Shown: positions 1-9,100 of the stretch, one piece after another
How positions within the stretch are numbered: position 1 is the stretch's first letter
Layout of the letters: every line of letters begins with the position of its first letter
Assembly (NCBI GenBank): GCA_964414785.1
Contig: CAYPXZ010000017.1
Coordinates: 11,805-75,804 of the forward strand
Length of the DNA stretch: 64,000 bases
Direction of reading: 5' to 3'
Origin: Palsa-1447 sp964414785
GTDB taxonomy: Bacteria; Verrucomicrobiota; Verrucomicrobiia; Opitutales; Opitutaceae
Notes under the pieces: generated by a model
The model's database searches: none
Told to the model about the DNA's origin: nothing
What the model saw: the letters and a program-made list of their open reading frames with translations, nothing else
Made by a program: the position numbers and the translations under genes

Positions 1-1196
1 TCGTGCTGCGGGCGGTCCAGGTAGAAGTAGCTGGTCGCGGAGTAGTCGTCCGACCGGTAGAAGTTGACCCAGCCCTTCGCGAACCGCTCCTCCTTCAGGT
101 CCGGGGCGGGCTGATCGTCCATGAGCCGCACGAAGCTGCTCTTGGTCCCGACCGAGACGAGCTTCATGGGGGTGCCCTTTTGCAGGAGGGCGAGGACGAC
201 GTCGCGCTCCCCTCCCCCGATCTCCTCGATCACGGCCCTGAAGTCCTTGTGGAAGTAGACGGCGTCCGGCACGTGCAGGCGGTAGAAGGCGAAGGCCCCC
301 GACTTTTCGTCGGAGACCGTGCAGCCCTGGTAGAGGGTTGCGAAGACCCCCTCGCCGTAGCCCGTTCCGACGTAGTCCTCGGTCCCCGTCCCTACGATCG
401 TCGGATGATCCCTGTCCCCGTCCAGGTACATCCTCACCTCGCCCTCGCCGTACCAGGTGTGCGGGTAGGCCTCGTTGGTCCTGACCCCCATGTTGACCCC
501 GAGGAATCGCCCGCGGCCCGCGACCTGCGGGAGGAATTCGAAGTCCTCGCCGATCGCGACCGACTTCCGGCGGACCCAGATGGAATGGAAATAGAGCATG
601 TCGTCGGGGACCGGCCCCTTCACAAAGTCGACGTCATAGAAGAGGGCCTCCAGGTCCGCCCTGCCCTCGTTGGTCAGGGTCACGCGCGCCGCCCTCCTGA
701 AGGGCATCGGGATATAGCAGTTAAACGAGCGCCCCTCGGGGCTTGCGAAGAGCGCCGACTGGAAGGCCGTGATGCGACCGAGCCCGGCGCAGAAGAAATC
801 ACCGAAGGGGACGTCGACCGCCGGCCTTGCCGAGTCCTCCCAGTACACCCTGAGGCGAAGCGCCCGGAGCGATCCGGGGGACCTGTCGCTTACCGTGGCC
901 CAGATCCGTTGGATGACGCCGGGGCCCTTGGCGTCTAGGAGCACCTTGGTCTCCCCGGCCTTGATCGACTCGAAGGCGTTTCCCTTTGCGGAGTGGTTCG
1001 TCGAGGCGCCCTCCCCCTTTTCGCCGTTCGGGTTCTCAAAGCTGCTGACCCGCGACTGGGCGTCCGCCGGCATCCTGTAGAGGTCGTCCGCGCCGGCGAC
1101 AGAGAATGCGGGCACGAGCCCAAAGACGACCGCGGAGACCAGGCAGTGGCCGAACGCTTTCCGGACCCGACTCAGGGGCAACCGCATGGGGGGCAT
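1..1196 (-). CDS. GH172-like (DUF2961) secreted glycosidase, 3' end missing
   Basis: Leftward gene that runs off the left edge, so the C-terminus is absent. The visible part has about 398 residues. It begins with a positively charged stretch and a hydrophobic segment (residues about 10-32, ending FSVAGA), a likely Sec signal. The mature part reads YRMPADAQSRVSSFENP, then RIWATV, and then a core with TWYGEGEVRMYLDGD and the signature GTGTEDYVGTGYGEG. These are hallmarks of DUF2961 proteins, several of which (GH172) hydrolyse alpha-fructofuranosyl or arabinofuranosyl linkages using two acidic residues in this region. The substrate here cannot be told. Start at 1196 or the in-frame ATG at 1187. 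Family call firm, specificity unknown. Confidence 0.85.
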   Translation of the reverse strand, partial: MPPMRLPLSRVRKAFGHCLVSAVVFGLVPAFSVAGADDLYRMPADAQSRVSSFENPNGEKGEGASTNHSAKGNAFESIKAGETKVLLDAKGPGVIQRIWATVSDRSPGSLRALRLRVYWEDSARPAVDVPFGDFFCAGLGRITAFQSALFASPEGRSFNCYIPMPFRRAARVTLTNEGRADLEALFYDVDFVKGPVPDDMLYFHSIWVRRKSVAIGEDFEFLPQVAGRGRFLGVNMGVRTNEAYPHTWYGEGEVRMYLDGDRDHPTIVGTGTEDYVGTGYGEGVFATLYQGCTVSDEKSGAFAFYRLHVPDAVYFHKDFRAVIEEIGGGERDVVLALLQKGTPMKLVSVGTKSSFVRLMDDQPAPDLKEERFAKGWVNFYRSDDYSATSYFYLDRPQH

Positions 1197-1278
1197 GGCT
1201 TCGTGAACCGACGTTAGGCAAGAAGGCCCCACGAGGCCCCTGGAGGCAAGACTTAGGACGAGTGCGGTAGCGCGGCGC

Positions 1279-1503
1279 CTAGCAAAGAGACGGCATCCCG
1301 CTTTCGTTCGGCAGCGTTGGCCTTGTCAGGTCGCTATGGAATGAGATCTTCCCCTTAGCCGAGCCTAGTAGAGATTTCCTCGGAGCGGCCGCGGATGAAC
1401 AATGCCCCACCTTCTTCTTCTGCTCACGAATGGCCTTACCCTCTTGGGCTCCAGCCTTAATGGAGGTAACGTTGCGAAGGAAATCTCGAGTGGTCGTTTC
1501 CAT
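1279..1503 (-). CDS. Orphan Phd-like antitoxin (small, possibly decayed)
   Basis: A 74-residue ORF starting METTTRDFLRNVTSIKAGAQ and ending SLLGSAKGKISFHSDLTRPTLP. Both ends resemble small prevent-host-death type antitoxins that pair with PIN toxins: an N-terminal T-x-DF-L-R helix and a C-terminal SLLGxAKGKI-x-H-x-DLT-x-PTLP tail. The middle (REQKKKVGHCSS) does not look like the usual strand with an R-x-G-R core, which hints at decay. A toxin would be expected just downstream, but only about 80 bases separate the stop from the start of the glycosidase gene and they hold no PIN ORF. Resemblance is from memory of the family, with no search done. It is set in a stretch (1197-1733) otherwise without a gene. 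Confidence 0.45.
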   Translation of the reverse strand: METTTRDFLRNVTSIKAGAQEGKAIREQKKKVGHCSSAAAPRKSLLGSAKGKISFHSDLTRPTLPNESGMPSLC

Positions 1504-1733
1504 GCTCGAACACTGCATAAACACGGCAAATAGCGCAACCAACTCGCACCGAACCCCGATGGCGGGTCCCAGGCGCTCATAAATCTCGCCCTGACAATAG
1601 GCAGCACGCTTTTTGCCTTAATTGAATGCCGGATCGTCCGAAACCATAGGGATGCCCTGTCCGCTCCCTGTTCTTTCTGCCTCTTTGGCTCCCTTGGGAC
1701 GGACGGGATACACAACTGCTTGGTAAAGTAACC

Positions 1734-2153
1734 GTGGTTTCCTGGCCCAATCGAAGGACGTCAAAGCCCTCTTGGACCCTGGCGCGCCTTTGGGCGCCCT
1801 GGGCCGCGCTGGCTTTGGTTTCCTTCATGCCGGGATGCGCAAACGTGGCCCCCGCTCCTCCACCCGCACTTGCGGCCCATCTGACCGTCAACAACCTGAC
1901 CGACTACGAATGGCGGATCGCCCTCAGCCGGGCTTCCGGCGAATCCGCAGGCGACTACCGCATCAAGGCACGCTCATCCTTTGACCTGGACCTTGCCGGC
2001 GGCGACTACGCGATCGACCAGGCCGCGCTGACGAAGGATCCGGGAGCGGGCCTCGCGCGCAGGATCACCGTCAGCCTGGTGCCCGGCCAGTCGTACCGCT
2101 GGCAGCTCGTGACCCTCCTCTCGGATCCGGCGGGAACCGCAGCCTCCCCATAG
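1734..2153 (+). CDS. Small putative lipoprotein of unknown function
   Basis: A 139-residue protein with a GTG start, a basic N-terminus, a hydrophobic stretch (WAPWAALALVSF) and a lipobox-like MPGC, so a lipid-anchored envelope protein is likely. After a proline-rich linker comes a compact beta-rich region (HLTVNNLTDYEWRIALSR ... GDYRIKARSSFDLDLAGGDYAI ... GQSYRWQLVTL) that I do not recognise. It ends 8 bases before the next gene starts on the same strand, so the two are probably co-transcribed. The function may be tied to the large membrane protein downstream; nothing in the sequence shows a catalytic site. Confidence 0.6.
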   Translation: MVSWPNRRTSKPSWTLARLWAPWAALALVSFMPGCANVAPAPPPALAAHLTVNNLTDYEWRIALSRASGESAGDYRIKARSSFDLDLAGGDYAIDQAALTKDPGAGLARRITVSLVPGQSYRWQLVTLLSDPAGTAASP

Positions 2154-2161
2154 CTCCTCAG

Positions 2162-5133
2162 ATGCCGAGCGCCCCAACAAGCCGCCGCGCCGTCGCGGAG
2201 ATCGATTTCAGCGGGAGGGAGTCCGCTGCCCCGAGGATCGGCAACCGCTCGATCCACGGTTTCTGGCACCTCTTCTCCTCACATTTCCGGCAGGTCCTCG
2301 TGGCGCCGCAGCGCCGGCCGGACAGCGGTCGGGTCGCATGGACCTGGAGCGAGGTGTCCGACAAGAGGCCCGTGGGAGCGCCCGAGCTTGCCGAGGTCAG
2401 GCGCCGCCTCTCGGAGGCGAGCCGCTCGCTCTCGGGAAGCCTCGGCGGCGACCGCGACGACCCGGGTGCCGGCGGAGCCTCAACCCTTGAGGGACAGGTG
2501 CTCGCCCTGGTGAGCGACATGACTGCGCAGCTGGTCGCACGGCCGGATTCCGCCCTCGCCCGCTTTGTCTGCAGGACGGAGTCGGGCCTTAGGGTGCACA
2601 GCTGGGGCGCCGCCGTTGCGGCCGAGCCCCACTATCCGGACGGCCTGAGCGGAGAGGTCAGCGGAAGGGTCGTATCCGAAGGCGGCCGAAGCAACCAGGC
2701 CCATGTCGTCCTGGAGACCCTGAAGGGCGTCCGCGTCGCCGGCGTGGAATCGAGGAGGGACGGAGCCTTCAAATTCGAGGACATTGCGGCCGGGAGCTAT
2801 CGGCTGCGTGTGGCCGACCGCGACGACTTTCCCGCCGAGGGGCTTACGGTCGACCTGGAGCACGGATCCGCCACCGGGTTGGAGCTGCGCGCGTCCGCCT
2901 CGGGGACGGTGTCGCCAAAGAACGCAGGAAGCGGCGGAGCCCCGTGGTACCGCAGGCCGATTCCCTTGGTGGCGATCTTCGTTGCGCTCCTTGGTCTGGG
3001 CACCGGCGCCTGGCACTTCCTCGGCGCGTCGCAAGGTGACCTCTCGGAAAAGGGCCCCGCCGGCCAGTGGCAGGCCGCATCGGGGGCATTGGCGGAGAGC
3101 AGCGGCCACGACAAGGACACGGCGCACGAGCGTCTCTACTCGGGACTCGGATGGCCGTCCCTTTCCAGGCTTTCGAAGGCATTCAAGTCCACATTCTCAG
3201 CAGGTCCGAATGCCGCCCGCGTCGAATCCAAGGAAACGCTTCGTACCGAGGGCGGAGGAATCGCCGCGGATTCCCCGGACGGCGCGAAGCTCCGGGACCA
3301 GGAATCTGCCCCAGCGGCTGCCTTGGAAAAGGACCAGTCCGGACCGACCGATCGGGAGAAGCCCGAGGCGGGAAGGACGACCGGGACCAAGGTTCGCGAG
3401 CAATCCCGGACCCAGGCGTCCGCCGTCGACCCGACACCGGAGGACTCGAACGGTCGCACCCAGGTCCCGGCGCCCGCGGAATCCCCCTCCCAGGCGAATC
3501 CGCCGGTCATCGTGGATTCCCCTGAGTCGTCCCTGCAGCCCACCCAGACAATCCGAAAGGTCATTGTCGTTGCATCGCGAACCGACGGCCAGGCGCCCAG
3601 CGCAGCCTCAGCGCTGTCTCNNNNNNNNNNNNNNNNNNNNNNNNNNNNNNNNNNNNNNNNNNNNNNNNNNNNNNNNNNNNNNNNNNNNNNNNNNNNNNNN
3701 NNNNNNNNNNNNNNNNNNNNGTCGTTGCATCGCGAACCGACGGCCAGGCGCCCAGCGCAGCCTCAGCGCTGTCTCCTTCCCTGGGTTCATCCCCGGTTTC
3801 CTCCTCGCCGGGCGCCGACCCGGGAGGCGACGGAACCACCGCCGCCGGGGCTTCGGCCGCGGGCGGCTCGTCGAACGGCATGGCGGCTGCGGGTCGCGGC
3901 CATGCGTCGCCCTCTCCATCCGCGGGACCTGCGACCGGCGCCGCGGCGGCTCCTTCCCCGGCCCCGCCGGAGATCGTCGTCGCGGCCGACGCCGATGAGG
4001 ATTCAAAGGTCGCGCAACCCGTCGACGCAAAGAGCACCTCCTCCCCGATGGCTCGAGCAAAGTCCCCAACAGGCAAGGTTGCCGAGAAGTCCATCCTCGC
4101 CGCACAGGGAACCGCGGTTGCCCCGCCGGCTATTGATTCTCAATCCGAGTCCGCACGAGAGGCCGCGGCCCGGGAGGCATCACAAGAGGCGTCGAGGGCG
4201 GCCCTCGTGCGAAGGCAGCACCGCGTTGCTAAGATTGCGGCAATCCCGCTGTCCGAGAAGACACCGGACGATTCCGCCTCGTCGTCACCGGGTTCCGCAG
4301 AGAACAAGGATCCCTCGGCGCTGCCGGGAGCGGGCGCCAGTGGCTCCGGGAAAAAGGCCGGGTTGGCTTCCACTGGGGCTCAATCGGCTGGGGACACCCT
4401 TGCGGCTGCAGGGGCCTCACCCGGAAAAGAGGGCGAATCAGACCCACACGCGGGCGGCCCGAGCCTGCCCCTCGTGAGGATTGGACGCGTTCACGCGTCG
4501 CCATGGAAGGCCCAGGTGGTCCGGGACGTCATCCTCCCCACCCTCCCCGAGCCATCCTCCGCGGTGGAAACCGTCGGTTCCATGCGGGAGCGCCTCCGCA
4601 GTGAAAGGCTCGCGCTCATGCCACCGTCGTTGCGCCAGCCCCAGGTAAAGAGCGGATTCTCATTCGAGTTCACCCTGGATCCATCGGAGGGCGGCAATGA
4701 ACCCCGTTGGATAGACTCGGAGGGAAACCGGATCGAGGGGGTCGTGAAGGGGAATAGCGCCGAGATCACAACTCCAACAACGGGATCGTCGCGTGTGCAG
4801 ACATTCGTCCTCGCCTACAAGGACGGCCGGGCGATCGCCCGCGTCAGCGTCGACTCCGCGGCCGGCCCCTTGGTCACCGTGTCGACCGGCACGCGCGCAG
4901 CGTCCTGGTTCGGGATCGAATTGGATCCGTCCGCCGGCGCATGGGATTGGCAGCTCCTCTCCGGGGGACCGCTGCCCAAGGACTGGGAGCGACGCGACCG
5001 CTGGCTCGGAGGGCGCGGAACACGAATCGATATCCCGCTGGACCCGTCGGCGCCTCGGGCAGGCGCCATCGCGGTCGCCTTGGTCGACCGTGCCACAGGC
5101 TGCGGCATCGCGAGTTCGATCGCGGTCCAGTGA
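2162..5133 (+). CDS. Large single-pass membrane protein, CarboxypepD_reg-like domain, long disordered linker; split by a false assembly gap
   Basis: In the window this reads as two ORFs in different frames either side of the N run. When the 55 bases repeated at both gap edges are collapsed (155 positions removed) the frames join exactly into one 938-residue protein. Order: an N-terminal domain (about 1-145, containing RSIHGFWHLF and FVCRTESGLRVHSWG) that I do not recognise; a carboxypeptidase-regulatory-like beta domain (about 164-248, SGRVVSEG ... GAFKFEDIAAGSYRLRV); one transmembrane helix (about 267-288); then some 450 residues rich in Ala, Ser, Pro, Glu; and a C-terminal beta-rich domain (from LRQPQVKSGFSFEF to the end). 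The N-terminal part should be cytoplasmic and the long tail outside. Follows the lipoprotein gene by 8 bases. Function unknown. Confidence 0.7.
3621..3720. other. Assembly gap (100 N) whose edges overlap by 55 identical bases
   Basis: Positions 3566-3620 and 3721-3775 are identical over 55 bases. Two contigs that in fact overlap were probably scaffolded with an arbitrary 100-N spacer. Removing 155 positions restores the reading frame of the surrounding gene. Confidence 0.9.
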
Positions 5134-5607
5134 AGATTGCGGCGGTCCTTTCGGGGCCGGGGTCGATGTCGACTGTTATAGACGTTGCGTCGGGCCATTA
5201 CGCCGAATAATACCCCTCATAAGAACGGCAATCCTACCCCGGGCCACGGCCTGTTGCCCTCGAGTCGCACCCCAAAAACCCAAGCGCTGCCCGCACGCGG
5301 AGGCCTCCCTCCGTGGGCTTGCTTCGCGAATCCAGTACGAAGTACCCATGAAAACAAAGAGACTGCTCGCCCTGTCNNNNNNNNNNNNNNNNNNNNNNNN
5401 NNNNNNNNNNNNNNNNNNNNNNNNNNNNNNNNNNNNNNNNNNNNNNNNNNNNNNNNNNNNNNNNNNNNNNNNNNNNGCCGTCGGGGCCCTTTTCTTTGTC
5501 CATTCGGTAAAAGAGGCGTCCTTCGAGGTCGCGGAATCCCCAAAAATGGCAGCCGGAGCCTTATTTGGCGTTGCTAGACAAGCTGTTGCACATACCGTAA
5601 TCCGCCA
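5134..5607. other. Intergenic stretch with an assembly gap and the first codons of a possible lost gene
   Basis: 474 bases between the large membrane protein and the TIR protein, of which 5377-5476 are N. Just before the gap an ATG at 5348 opens MKTKRLLAL, which looks like the start of a signal peptide, so an exported protein may have been lost in the gap. After the gap (5477-5607) I see no gene. The gap edges do not overlap, so real sequence is missing and its length is unknown. Confidence 0.4.
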
Positions 5608-7956
5608 ATGGCCAGCCAACCCACCGGGCACGATCCAGCTTCAAAGCCAGGTGCGGTGTTCCTGAGCTACGCGAAGGAGGACACGGTCGCGGCGAGGCAG
5701 ATTGCCGACGCCCTTCGGGGATTCGGCGTCGAGGTCTGGTTCGACCAGAACGAGCTGCGCGGAGGCGACGCCTGGGACGCGATGATCCGCACGCAGGTGA
5801 GGACCTGCACCCTCTTCATGCCGGTCATATCGGCCGTAACCCAGGCGCGTGGCGAGGGTTACTTCCGCCGCGAGTGGAAGCTCGCCGTCGAGCGAACACA
5901 CGACATGGCCGAGCATATCCCGTTCATCCTGCCGGTCGTGATCGATGACACGCAGGAGGCGACCGCGTTTGTCCCGGACCAGTTCCGGCGAGTGCAGTGG
6001 ACCCGCCTCGCAGGGGGCGCGCCGACCCCGCAATTCGTCGAGCAGGTGAAGCGCCTCCTCGGCGGGCCGGGGGCGGCCGGGGCCGCGGCAAGCCCAAGGT
6101 CGAGCCAGGCGACCGCCAGCACCCGCAACGTCAGAGGCCCGTTTCCGCTCTTGGCCACGGCCGCAGTGGCCGTCGTTGCGATCGGTGCTGCCCTCTTCTT
6201 CGCGCTCCGCACCGGCCCCGGGCAGTCCCCAGCGGCGGCGCAGCCGCCTGCCCAGTCGGTCCAGGCGGCTCCCGTGCCGCCCAAGGTCGACGCCAAGTCC
6301 ATCGCCGTCCTGCCCTTCGAGAACATGAGCGAGGACAAGGAGAACAACGCCTTCTTCGCCGACGGGATCCACGAGGACATCCTGACAAACCTCGCGCTCA
6401 TCCCGGAGATGAGGGTCGTTTCGCGGACCTCGGTCATGCAGTACCGCGCGACCGTGAAGCCGATCCGCCAGATCGGCCAGGAGCTGGCCGTCGCCTACAT
6501 CCTGGAGGGCAGCGTCCGGCGCTCCGGCAACAAGGTGCGCGTGACCGGCCAGTTGATCCGGACCGCCACGGACGAGCACATCTGGGCGAAGGCCTACGAT
6601 CGGGACCTGACCGACGTCTTCGCGATCCAGTCGGAGCTCGCACAGGAGATCGCGGCCGCCCTCCAGGCCGCCCTCTCGCCCGAGACGAAGAAGCTCCTTG
6701 AGAGGAAACCGACCGAGAATCTCGCGGCCTACGATCTCTGGCTGAAGGCGCGCCAGATCGAGAACGGAAACAACAGGACCCCCGCGCTGATGAAGAAGCG
6801 GCTGGAGCTCCTGCAGGGCGCCGTGGACCTGGACCCGGCGTTCGCCCAGGCATGGAGCGATCTCGCGGTGACCCACGCCCTCTTCTGCTTTTGGAACTAC
6901 GACCACACCGAGGCGAGGCTCGCGCAGGCCACGGCGGCGATCGACACCGCCGTCCGCCTGGCCCCCAACCTGCCCGACGTGATCCAGGACCACGGCAGCT
7001 ACTACTACTACGCCTACCGCGACTACGCCCGCGCCCTGGAGCAGTACGAGCGGCTCGCGCAGCTCAGGCCCAACGACGCGGCGGTCTACTCCTCCTTGGG
7101 GCTCATCCAGCGCCGGCAGGGCGACTGGGTGGCGTCGCTCGCGAACCTGCGCAAGGCGACGCAGCTTGACCCTGCGAACGGAAACTACAGCCAGAACCTC
7201 ATCGCAAGCCTGGAAAGGGTCCGCCGGTTCGAGGAGGCCCAGGCCGAGAAGCGCCGCCAGCTCTCGCAGGACCCGGAGAACATGGAGCTCGCCTATGAAG
7301 CGGCCTCATTCGGGTTCCTTGCGACCGGCTCGACCGCCGAGACCGACGCCTTCCTGGCCGGGCTTTCGGCTGCAAAGGCGAACTCCCCCAGGGGAATCAA
7401 CCTGAGGCGGGACTGGGCGCGCACGAAGGGCGACTATCCCGAGGCCGTCCGACTTGATGCGATCCAGCCCTATTTCGACGACGACGGCCAGGAACACTAT
7501 GAACAGGCCGTCATGCTCGCGCTGGACTGCCTCGCCAAGAACGGCGACCTGGCCGCCGCCCGAGACCGGCTCGAACCCGTCATGGCGGAACTTCGCTCAC
7601 GCCTCGCCCTGGAACCCGAGAACACGAGCTACCTGGATTTCCTCGCCGTCATGGAGGCGATTCTCGGGGACAAGGATGACGCCCTGCGCCACGCGCAGAA
7701 GGCGGTGCAGCTTGTGCCCGAGTCCAAGGACCACCTCGACGGCCCGCTCTATGGCGTCATCCTCGCCACGGTCTATGCCTGGACCGGCGACAAGGACCAG
7801 GCGTTGCGGGAGATCGAACGGCTCATGCGCGAGCCGACCGGGGGCCTCCTAAGCGTGTATGAAATGCGGCGCCATCCGTGGCTGCTCCCCCTTTGGGACG
7901 ATCCCCGTTTCCAGGCGATTCTGAACGACCCCGCCAACAAGGCGCCGCTCTTCTAG
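5608..7956 (+). CDS. TIR domain - transmembrane - TolB/FlgO-like domain - TPR protein
   Basis: 782 residues. A TIR domain spans about 15-150 (AVFLSYAKED, WFDQNEL, then FRREWKLAVE with Glu89 at the position of the catalytic glutamate of NADase TIRs; that assignment is by motif position only). An Ala/Val-rich transmembrane helix lies at about 180-200. It is followed by a domain of about 228-350 beginning KSIAVLPFENMSEDKENNAF, typical of TolB-N/FlgO-like domains found in CadC- and adenylate-cyclase-like regulators (ILEGSVRRSGNKVRVTGQL, DEHIWAKAYDRDL). The rest is TPR repeats. Orientation predicts a cytoplasmic TIR and outside TPRs. TIR proteins act in immunity, signalling or NAD hydrolysis; which applies here is not shown. 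Adjacent to an assembly gap and accessory genes. Confidence 0.85.
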   Translation: MASQPTGHDPASKPGAVFLSYAKEDTVAARQIADALRGFGVEVWFDQNELRGGDAWDAMIRTQVRTCTLFMPVISAVTQARGEGYFRREWKLAVERTHDMAEHIPFILPVVIDDTQEATAFVPDQFRRVQWTRLAGGAPTPQFVEQVKRLLGGPGAAGAAASPRSSQATASTRNVRGPFPLLATAAVAVVAIGAALFFALRTGPGQSPAAAQPPAQSVQAAPVPPKVDAKSIAVLPFENMSEDKENNAFFADGIHEDILTNLALIPEMRVVSRTSVMQYRATVKPIRQIGQELAVAYILEGSVRRSGNKVRVTGQLIRTATDEHIWAKAYDRDLTDVFAIQSELAQEIAAALQAALSPETKKLLERKPTENLAAYDLWLKARQIENGNNRTPALMKKRLELLQGAVDLDPAFAQAWSDLAVTHALFCFWNYDHTEARLAQATAAIDTAVRLAPNLPDVIQDHGSYYYYAYRDYARALEQYERLAQLRPNDAAVYSSLGLIQRRQGDWVASLANLRKATQLDPANGNYSQNLIASLERVRRFEEAQAEKRRQLSQDPENMELAYEAASFGFLATGSTAETDAFLAGLSAAKANSPRGINLRRDWARTKGDYPEAVRLDAIQPYFDDDGQEHYEQAVMLALDCLAKNGDLAAARDRLEPVMAELRSRLALEPENTSYLDFLAVMEAILGDKDDALRHAQKAVQLVPESKDHLDGPLYGVILATVYAWTGDKDQALREIERLMREPTGGLLSVYEMRRHPWLLPLWDDPRFQAILNDPANKAPLF

Positions 7957-7961
7957 GCCGA

Positions 7962-8061
7962 NNNNNNNNNNNNNNNNNNNNNNNNNNNNNNNNNNNNNNN
8001 NNNNNNNNNNNNNNNNNNNNNNNNNNNNNNNNNNNNNNNNNNNNNNNNNNNNNNNNNNNNN
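7962..8061. other. Assembly gap (100 N)
   Basis: Unknown sequence between the TIR gene and the mobile mystery pair. The edges share no overlap, so missing sequence is real and of unknown length. The sequence composition changes across it: the genes to the right are visibly less GC-rich. Confidence 0.9.
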
Positions 8062-8090
8062 TCATCGCCATTTAACATCTTTTAGAGTGT

Positions 8091-8498
8091 ATGAATAATG
8101 TTCAAAGGCGGTCCCTTATCCAAGTTCTCGACGCGGTGCCCGGCGCAACCATGGCCTCGGCGTCAATGCTGGTGCCGAGCAAGGGATGGCTTCGTGCCGT
8201 GAGGGAAGCGTTGGGGCTCACCCAAAGCCAAATGGCCAAGAATCTCGGCATGAAGCAACAGGCGTACGCGAACACTGAAGTCCGTGAGCAAAAGGAAAAG
8301 ATAACTTTGAGCACATTGCGCCGAGCGGCAGGCGCTCTCGATTGTGATTTGGTGTACGCTCTAGTGCCCCGGAAAGCGGTAGGATCGTCCTTCTCGGAAT
8401 TGGCGGCAAAGCAGGATCCCCATTACTCGATGCTAAGGGCTACAGAACATTCGATGGCTCTCGAAGGCCAGGGGCGTGCTAGAATAGCAAAGGAATAA
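8091..8498 (+). CDS. Mobile mystery protein A (HTH antitoxin-like)
   Basis: 135 residues with an XRE-type helix-turn-helix (GWLRAVREALGLTQSQMAKNLGMKQQAYANTEVREQK, about 45-80) and a C-terminal segment ending in charged helices. This matches the family named mobile mystery protein A (TIGR02612), which is found next to a Fic-family partner (protein B) on mobile or variable DNA. The partner follows after 8 bases here. By analogy with HTH/Fic pairs, A may repress the operon and neutralise B; no experiment is implied. It is lower in GC than its neighbours and sits beside an assembly gap, both in keeping with acquisition. A later start at the Met in TMASASM is possible. Confidence 0.85.
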   Translation: MNNVQRRSLIQVLDAVPGATMASASMLVPSKGWLRAVREALGLTQSQMAKNLGMKQQAYANTEVREQKEKITLSTLRRAAGALDCDLVYALVPRKAVGSSFSELAAKQDPHYSMLRATEHSMALEGQGRARIAKE

Positions 8499-8506
8499 AC
8501 CAGCCA

Positions 8507-9100
8507 ATGAATAGCTTCGCGCACACTGAGGATGGCCAGACTCCGCTCACCGCAGATGAGCAGCTTGGCTTGAAGCTGAGCATCCTTACTCGTGCACAAC
8601 TCAACGAGAACGAAGGTATGAATATCGATGCAGCCAGAAGGTGGGCGATGAATCCTAGGGTGCTGCGTCGCGCGAAGGTCTTGGCCGGTGATTTCGCCCG
8701 CGAGCTGCACCGGAGAATGTTCAATAATGTCTGGAAATGGGCGGGTGTGTATCGCACTTCGGAGAGAAATTTAGGTTGGGAGCCATTCAGAATAGCAGAA
8801 GGAGTCCATAACGCGCTCGCAGATGCATCTTATCAATTTGCCAACCGCACCTACTCTCCCGAGGAGACGGCAATACGCCTCCATTACCAATTCGTCGTCA
8901 TCCATCCTTGGACCAACGGCAATGGGCGCCATGCGCGCCTTCTTGCCGACTCCGCGTTGGCCGCGTGGGGAGGCGCAGCACTTTCATGGGGAATTAAGGC
9001 CGACCTGACCCTCCCAGGAGGAGCGCGTCGCGAATATATTGCCGCCTTAAAGGAAGCGGATGCCGGCGACTTTGAACGTCTCATCTCCTTTTGTCGTTGA
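8507..9100 (+). CDS. Mobile mystery protein B, Fic-family AMP transferase-like
   Basis: 197 residues. The Fic motif is intact: HPWTNGNGRHARL (consensus HPFxxGNGRxxR), preceded by the usual helices (REL HRRMFNNVWKWAGVYRTSERN, a flap region). Matches mobile mystery protein B (TIGR02613). Fic enzymes typically transfer AMP or another nucleotide part to hydroxyl groups of target proteins; the catalytic His and the Gly-Asn-Gly-Arg anion hole are present, so activity is plausible. Translated 8 bases after protein A. I see no clear inhibitory (S/T)xxxE(G/N) helix in it, so control probably comes from protein A. Composition is less GC-rich than the flanking genes. Confidence 0.88.
   Translation: MNSFAHTEDGQTPLTADEQLGLKLSILTRAQLNENEGMNIDAARRWAMNPRVLRRAKVLAGDFARELHRRMFNNVWKWAGVYRTSERNLGWEPFRIAEGVHNALADASYQFANRTYSPEETAIRLHYQFVVIHPWTNGNGRHARLLADSALAAWGGAALSWGIKADLTLPGGARREYIAALKEADAGDFERLISFCR

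Noticed and set aside
3..938. Long rightward open frame at the left edge
   Set aside because: It lies antisense to the GH172-like gene, which has family motifs in its frame. The rightward frame has no recognisable domain and a composition typical of a shadow of GC-rich coding DNA.
5641..6993. Long leftward open frame across the TIR gene
   Set aside because: Shadow of a high-GC gene: rich in Arg, Gly, Leu, Val, with no domain. The forward frame has clear TIR and TolB-like motifs.
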